The notes under the pieces: model-generated
Seen by the model: the letters and a program-made list of their open reading frames with translations, nothing else
Databases searched by the model: none
What the model was told of the DNA's origin: nothing
DNA from: Quercus robur
Lineage: Eukaryota; Streptophyta; Magnoliopsida; Fagales; Fagaceae
Direction of reading: 5' to 3'
NCBI RefSeq assembly: GCF_932294415.1
Contig: NC_065544.1
Span: 38,333,293-38,397,292, forward strand
Length of the DNA: 64,000 bases
Translations under genes and position numbers: made by a program
Part shown: positions 58,188 through 64,000 of the stretch, one piece after another
How positions within the stretch are numbered: the stretch's first letter is position 1
Layout: each line of letters begins with the position of its first letter

Positions 58188-59867
58188 GGAAAGTTGCACT
58201 GACCTCCCCGAGATTTACTAAAACCATACTAAACACTCCCTTGTTTTGAATTATACATAAACCTCCATAGATTTTCAAAATAAACTACACTCACCTCTCT
58301 ATTGCTTGAGAACATTATATTTACTAACAAAAAAGGTTAAAATTTTGCATATTTCCTCTTTTGCCCTTCCTTTTTAAATGAAAATCTCTCTCTTTCTCAC
58401 CCCTTAAATTCATGGAAAAGAGAAAAGACAAATTTCTTTTAATCTAAATTCAATAACAACGAAAAATATGAAAAGGTCAAGAACTAAAGGTCTGTTTGAT
58501 AGGAAATTTCAAGTATTTTTGTTCAAAATTTTGTGAAAATTGTGGTTTAAAAAGTGTTGTGAAAATACATGTTTAAAGTATTCATAATGCAAAAAATGTG
58601 TTTGGTATTATGTTTCAAATAACATATTTTAGAATGTAAGAAAACATAATTGTGTGTTTGATATATATGTTTTTTTTTTTTTTTTTTTAAGTTGACAAGT
58701 ACAATAAAAGTATTATTATTTTATTTGAAGAGAGAGAAAGTTCCCTCATTTGGTCTAATTAGGTGGGACTTACAATTTTTAACATATTTATAAAAGTGTC
58801 ATTAAGTAATATTATTTGAAAACTAAACTGGTAAAATGAGTTCTCTAAACTTAGTGTTGAAACATCCTAAAATGAGAAATGTAACTCAAACACTCCTATA
58901 AGAAATCCCTTATCAAACATGGTTTTTTTTTTTTTTTTTTTTTTTTGGCCCACAATTTTTTTGGACTCAATAGTTTTCAGTGTTTAAACACCAAAAACTA
59001 TTTTTTGAACTACCTTACCAAACAAGCCCTAAATGTTGCAAGATTCAAAATAGGTCATGATTTTTTGGGAATTCTAAGGAAGAATGTTTGATGTTATTTT
59101 TGTCAATGGGTTCGGTGCCCGACAAATAGCAAGATAAAATCACCCCCACCCCCCCATCACCAATTGCCCCATGTTTAGTGATCCACTAACACTCTAAGCA
59201 ATGTTTTTCCTTTCACTTTTACTTCCTTTTAATCTAAAGGTCAACAATAAGCTCCAAAATGGTGGGATAGTCCTACCCTATGTATTGATAATTTGCAATG
59301 ATTAAAGGATACAATTCAAGCAATTTCCTCCAAAACACCCTTTAACCTCTGCCCTTCATTAGTTTTTGTAAACATACAGTTAGAAAGAACACTGTTGCAA
59401 CTCGTTGAATTATGCGAACACTTCTCGTTCTTTTATTTGTAGCTCAAATTCATTAAGCGGGAAAAAATAGTACTCCACCATAAGTTTTTTATAATTTTCC
59501 TAATGTGATTTCTTGATGGGAAATATAATATTTATATTCCTTGAATCTTGCAATATTGATTTTTTGAACTTTTCTTATTTTAGGTTGTTATAAAATTTCG
59601 AGTAAAATAATTCCTCCTTTTTCTTTTCAACCCATTAGTTATAGATTTAAAAATAAGAATTTCATTTGAAAAAGAGGATAAAAGAGGAAATATAAAAATT
59701 TTATAAATTATTTTTAAAATTCATTTAATGGATTTAACATTGTTAAGTTGGAAGAGAGGTGATTGTAGTTTATTTTGCAAAACTAAAGAGGCTTTTGTAT
59801 AATTAAAAATACGGGGGTGGTCAATATAATTTCAATAAATCTTTGGAAAGGTAAGTGCAATTTTTTC
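58188..59867. mobile_element. Terminal-inverted-repeat element, about 1.7 kb, with a nested MITE
   Basis: Left arm GGAAAGTTGCACTGACCTCC and right arm (complement) GAAAAAATTGCACTTACCTT are homologous for about 200 bp inward, including 'aaaataaactaca.tcacctct'. No clear target duplication. No transposase ORF. Similar in style to the Mutator-like elements in this window. Confidence 0.65.
58489..59029. mobile_element. MITE, PIF/hAT-like, nested in 58188-59867
   Basis: Ends GGTCTGTTTGATAGG and ...CCTTACCAAACAAGCCC are inverted. TAAA flanks both sides (58485-58488, 59030-59033), fitting a 3-bp TAA-type duplication of PIF/Harbinger with one ambiguous base. Poly-T runs inside (58671-58688, 58922-58946). 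Confidence 0.65.
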
Positions 59868-60715
59868 ACTTTTCATTTTTGGCACCAATCAACTTAAGTC
59901 TTAATAAATGCAGTATTAAATATCCAGCATTAAATATACCTGATTATTAAATGTTTTAACTTAAATGTATTTGAAAATAAATTTGTCTGAATTAAGATAT
60001 TAAAATTATGAGAAAGGCTAACGAGTGCCCTTAAGGTACTGGTTAAGAATCCAATGAAAGAAAGTTTTGACATCATTTTTATGGAAAATGAAAAAAATTG
60101 GTAAAGCATTAATTGCTTTTTTTTTTTTTTTTTTTTTTTCCATAAAAACTTTCTTTAACTGGATTTTTAACTAGTGCCCTAAGGGCACTCGTTAGCATGA
60201 TCCTAAAATTATTACAATAAACTGTTTCTAGTTTGGTTATTGATTGTTTGTCAACAAATATGTTTGCTTGATAAATGATGTAATGACTATTTTATGTTTA
60301 AGGGCTGGTGTTTAATTAAGTCTCGAGGAAGAAATTTCTATCTTGTAAAAATAGATTTATGGAGATGGTTGGATGTTAATTCAAGATAAATTTAGAGATT
60401 CTAAAGCTAGAATTTTCTAGGCTTGTAAGGGGGAAGAGTACAGTGATTGATAAAAATAAAAAATAAAGAATCACCTAGTAGCTCTTATTCAGAATCTCTC
60501 TCATATTAAAATGTTAAATGTACTTTGTAATTGAGGATCCCTCCTCCATTTATAGAGGGGAAAATCTTTGGCAGATGAGTTAGAGTGAATTACTAACTTC
60601 TCAATGCTAAAATTATTTGGCATTTCTATTTGAAAATAATTGGATTAAGTTACATCTAAGCAAAATCAAGAAAAAGACTTAATTTTGAAACATAGCGCTA
60701 AAGCGTCATTTGATG

Positions 60716-60747
<32 letters not shown>

Positions 60748-61748
60748 TTTATTATTATTATTTTTAACTACCAATCGGCACTTGATGCACTAGCTAAAGT
60801 GTCAATTAGCATTTTGACTAAGACACTTACGTTTATTGAGTTTGATTTACATAGTTTTCTGAATAATAAAAGAAATAAATACGACTTTGGACCTATTTGT
60901 ATCCTATTTCAATTTTCAAGTAAGATAATGCCAAGAGATACTTATTAAATTTAAATGTTTACTAATTTTCTTAAATTAAATGATAATTAATTATTTATTT
61001 AAAATTGACACAACTATCCATGGGAATTATCTAGTACATGCATCCACACTCTTATTTAAGCTTTGCTTTAATGAAATTATCTTGTATAATTAAATTCAAA
61101 TTAATACTTGCAAGAACCAAAACCTAATCATGGGAATGCATATCAACCGTTAAAATCATAATTTGGCTGGCTTAATCTAAGCATGTGAGATGTTGTTTTG
61201 ATTGTTAGAAGTTGTACATATTTTTTTTCCTATCAAGCTTTTGAAAATCCAATGATCAAAATTAGTATTTTTCCTTTAATGATAGATTAACAGTTTTGCT
61301 TGTGGTGAGATTAAACGGAGGTTACAAAACATAGTTTTAGATAGGCTTGCATGCATAAGATTAATTCCAATTTAATCTAATTTTTTGAGAATCAATTCCA
61401 ATTTAATTTTAATTAGTCATAATATGATTAATTAAAATATAACTAGAGAATAATTCCTATTAGTCCAAATGATAAATAATCATTAGCATGTTGATTCTAA
61501 AATAACTTTTATTATTTTATGTTGTTTCCTCTTTCCTAGTTTAATTAGGTTCTTATTTTAAGTTGATTAAAAAAAAGGATCTCAGTTTATGTTCTTTTAT
61601 TTTTCCTAGTTGAACTATGATTTTTCATATTAAGATTTTAAGTTTTAATGGGTGCAATACCATTTTTATATAAGCTCATTTCAAACATTACTTTTATTAT
61701 ATATAATCACTACATACCATCATCCTATTGGTTATATAATAATAATAA
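59868..61748 (+). other. Intergenic AT-rich DNA with one small MITE
   Basis: No gene seen. Apart from the hairpin element at 60010-60203 there is a poly-T tract at 60718-60742 and ordinary AT-rich sequence. Confidence 0.45.
60010..60203. mobile_element. Mutator-type hairpin MITE, 194 bp
   Basis: GGCTAACGAGTGCCCTTA near the left end and the complement TAAGGGCACTCGTTAGC near the right end fold the whole element into one hairpin with a poly-T loop. TAAAATTAT flanks it perfectly (60001-60009, 60204-60212), a 9-bp Mutator-type duplication. Confidence 0.82.
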
Positions 61749-62172
61749 GGGGAAATTACAAAGTTGGTCTTTATCCTTCATACCATATTTCAATTTTGTT
61801 CCTATCCTTTCAATTGTGTCAGTTTGATCCCTAACCTTTTGGTATTGTGTTAAAATGGACATGGTTATTAAGTGATAGAATGGATAATACTAATAAGGGT
61901 AAATTACAAAGTTAGTCTTTACGAAGTTGGTCTTTATCCTTCACACCATATTTCAATTTTGTCCCTAAACTTTCAATTGTGGCAGTTTGATCCCTGACCT
62001 TTTGGTATTGTGTCAAAATGAACATGGCCGTTAAGTGATAGAATGGAGAATACTAACATGGCTAACGCTCAAATTAAAATATTATTTTTTATGCTACATG
62101 ACTTTCACATAAGCTGCCATGTCTCACCTTCTCAAAAAAAAGCAGCCATGTCTCATTAATTATAAATATCAA

Positions 62173-62175
<3 letters not shown>

Positions 62176-62260
<85 letters not shown>
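62176..62260 (+). repeat. (TC)n microsatellite, about 42 units
   Basis: An uninterrupted dinucleotide run of about 85 bp inside the Mutator-like element. Confidence 0.97.
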
Positions 62261-62263
<3 letters not shown>

Positions 62264-62596
62264 CGACCGAAACTCTTCAAGCTCCTTCAATTAGGCCAAT
62301 CAATTGAATATAAATTGGAGTAAAACACAAGTTTTTTTTGTAACTTTTAAGAAGAAAATAAGCCAAGGAAACAAATGCAAACACATCAAAAAATCAAATA
62401 CGAGATCAATACTGTAAAATCAAAGAAATATATCACACCTGTTGCATCATTAAAGGGTATTGATAGCATTATTTTTAACACATTGTGTTGTGGATCATTG
62501 CGTGCGTTTCAGTTTTCTTTTGGCAAAGGAATATCTTTGATGAGTTTTTTTTATCAAGGAAAGCCTATGCTAGACTGAGACTTGCGGTGTTTGATC

Positions 62597-63320
62597 CATG
62601 GTTTTCAAACCTGGACCATTCATTGAACCGTAAAAGGGAGAGATTCAAGATTTTTAAGGTCGAACCGAGGTCGAACCGTGATGATGTCATAATTAATTTA
62701 ATAATTATTTAAATATAAATAAATATATTAAATTTGTAAATATTAGCAAAATTTACTAAAAATATCTTAAAAATTGAAACAAAATTTCAATGAAAATTTC
62801 ATGATATTATAAGGTTAACATAAAATAGTACATTATAAGGTTAATAAAAAATAGTACCACATAAATAAGCATAATTTTTTATTATATAATAATCCTTTAA
62901 GAGAAATCATTTCAATTAACTAAAAACAACTTTTAAAATAAATTCATAAATTGCATAGGTATTATTCTTAAATAAAAAGTTAATTTAGCAATGAAAAAAA
63001 AATTAGTAATATTTAATATGTTGAGAAAGATAATATAGAAGTTTAGAAACTATAAATCATGTAAATTTAATATAAATTTAATAATACTGCATATTAGCTC
63101 CCAAGAAGAGCACATGGTTCGTTGGTCATGGCTTTAGACTTGGTGCTTACAAGGTGAGAGAATTCAGGTTCGAATCCTGGCAGCTTTCCCTATTCCATGT
63201 ATACTCGGTTCTCTTAGAAATCATGTATACTAGGTTCTCATAGTTAAAAAACTGGATTTATTACCGGTTCACGGTTAACTCGGTCGGACTAGAGGGTCCG
63301 GTCTAGGTTTAAAAACCATG
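62597..63320 (-). mobile_element. Non-autonomous hAT-type element 3
   Basis: 724 bp, ends CATGGTTTTCAAACCTGG and ...GGTTTAAAAACCATG, inverted and shared with the two other family members. GTTTGATC flanks it perfectly (62589-62596, 63321-63328), the 8-bp hAT signature. Its outer parts match elements 1 and 2, but the interior is diverged and contains a tRNA-like segment. No ORF. Confidence 0.87.
63098..63205 (+). other. tRNA/SINE-like segment inside hAT element 3
   Basis: Contains a perfect B-box GGTTCGAATCC (63161-63180 region, 'caggttcgaatcctgg') with an A-box-like 'tggtcatggctttag' about 50 bp upstream. It does not fold into a convincing full cloverleaf by eye, so a SINE head or decayed tRNA relic is more likely than a tRNA gene. 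Confidence 0.4.
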
Positions 63321-63843
63321 GTTTGATCTCATGGATTTCGGAGGTGCGGGTGATGGGGACACTATGAAGTATGAACATAGAGGCCATTGAGGATAATTTT
63401 TTTTTTTTTAAATTTCTTTTTAATGTTGACGTGGCAATACACATGGCTATTCATGTGAATGAAAATAATATTTTATTTTAAACATTAGCTATATTAGCAT
63501 TTTCCATTCATTACTTAACGGTATGGACCATTTTAACACAATACTAAAAAGTTAGAGATCAAATTGACACAATTGAAAGGTTATGAAACAAATTGAGATA
63601 TGACTTAAAAGATAGAGACTAACTTTATAATTTACCCTAAAGCTCAAAACGTATCATCAACAATAAGGTTTGCTAAAGTATATCCCTGACCCTATATCAA
63701 CCCTTGATTATTCTTACTTTTGCTGAATGTGACTTAGATGAAGGTTGAATTTCCATAGACATGAATTTTGAAGGAAAAAAGGTCTATAGATCTCATCTTA
63801 TGAAATGATTTTTTTAATAAAAAAGAAAAACAGAGATCACGCT

Positions 63844-64000
63844 AATATTGATGTCAACAACACTACCATTTAAACTAGGTTGCAAAATCCATATAAATTT
63901 TCCATCAAATCATAAATTTTTGTTTATTTAGATTTGCAAACTTTTAGTCAAATTCATAATTATTGTTACCAATCATGCATCTTTATATACTGAGCCAACT
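63844..64000 (+). repeat. Dispersed direct repeat, copy 2 (runs off window)
   Basis: Partner of 57480-57656; same orientation, 6.36 kb apart. Confidence 0.65.

Larger units (their letters stand above)
61749..63637. mobile_element. Terminal-inverted-repeat element, Mutator-like, about 1.9 kb
   Basis: Left arm GGGGAAATTACAAAGTTGGT and right arm complement GGTAAATTATAAAGTTAGT. Inverted similarity continues through 'caattgtgtcagtttgatc' and 'cattctatcacttaac'-like parts. The left arm is tandemly doubled (about 61749-61905 and 61906-62060). The interior carries a (TC)n tract, a segment near 62400-62596 whose 'tgcgtttcag' looks like a splice acceptor (captured host DNA possible, source unknown), and a nested hAT-type element. 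No convincing target duplication. Confidence 0.65.

Noticed and set aside
62089-62307. Glu-Arg and Ser-Leu repeat ORFs
   Set aside because: They are translations of the TC microsatellite.
63098-63205. Second tRNA gene
   Set aside because: A perfect B-box is present but no acceptor stem or full cloverleaf could be drawn by eye.

Overview
The window is nuclear DNA from a flowering plant, probably a woody eudicot. I would guess near Fagales, at low confidence. The evidence is intronless family-1 glycosyltransferase genes with the plant PSPG box, an intron-split plastid thioredoxin gene, a plant-type tRNA-Arg(UCU), and AT-rich spacers full of nested plant transposons. Apart from two intact UGT genes, one tRNA and one thioredoxin gene, most of the 64 kb is mobile DNA or its remains.

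Layout. 1-9450 is a young, non-coding LTR element whose 5' end lies outside the window; its primer site matches tRNA-Arg (Tat/Ogre type). 9451 to about 27870 is copy A of a tandem segmental duplication: intact UGT73-like gene A1 (10317-11726), a block of old repeats, broken UGT A2 (16995-18426), then two Mutator-like elements. The first of these carries calreticulin gene pieces and is itself split by a Copia element. 27870-34175 is a junction zone with a decayed Copia fragment between two diverged direct repeats. 34176 to about 49621 is copy B: a hAT-type element, a 5'-truncated LINE, a PIF/Harbinger-like element with a palindromic Mutator-like element inside it, intact UGT B1 (40979-42388), the same old repeat block, and broken UGT B2 (47099-48534). 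51629-51701 is tRNA-Arg(UCU). 52058-55026 is a two-exon thioredoxin m3-type gene. 55027-64000 holds no gene I can support, only inverted-repeat elements and simple repeats.

How the genes relate. The four UGT loci are two tandem copies of a two-gene module (A1-A2, B1-B2). In each copy the first gene is intact and the second is dead. A2 and B2 share a frameshift near the C-terminus, so the second gene was probably already damaged before the duplication. A1 and B1 differ at about 49 of 469 residues, mainly in the acceptor-binding half, and have rearranged promoters. They could therefore differ in substrate and expression. The duplication is also a useful dating tool, because each copy supplies empty sites for the insertions in the other.

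I found no clearly new biological system. The most interesting items are the Pack-MULE carrying calreticulin exons, the layered insertions upstream of B1, and the GC-rich palindromic Mutator-like element.
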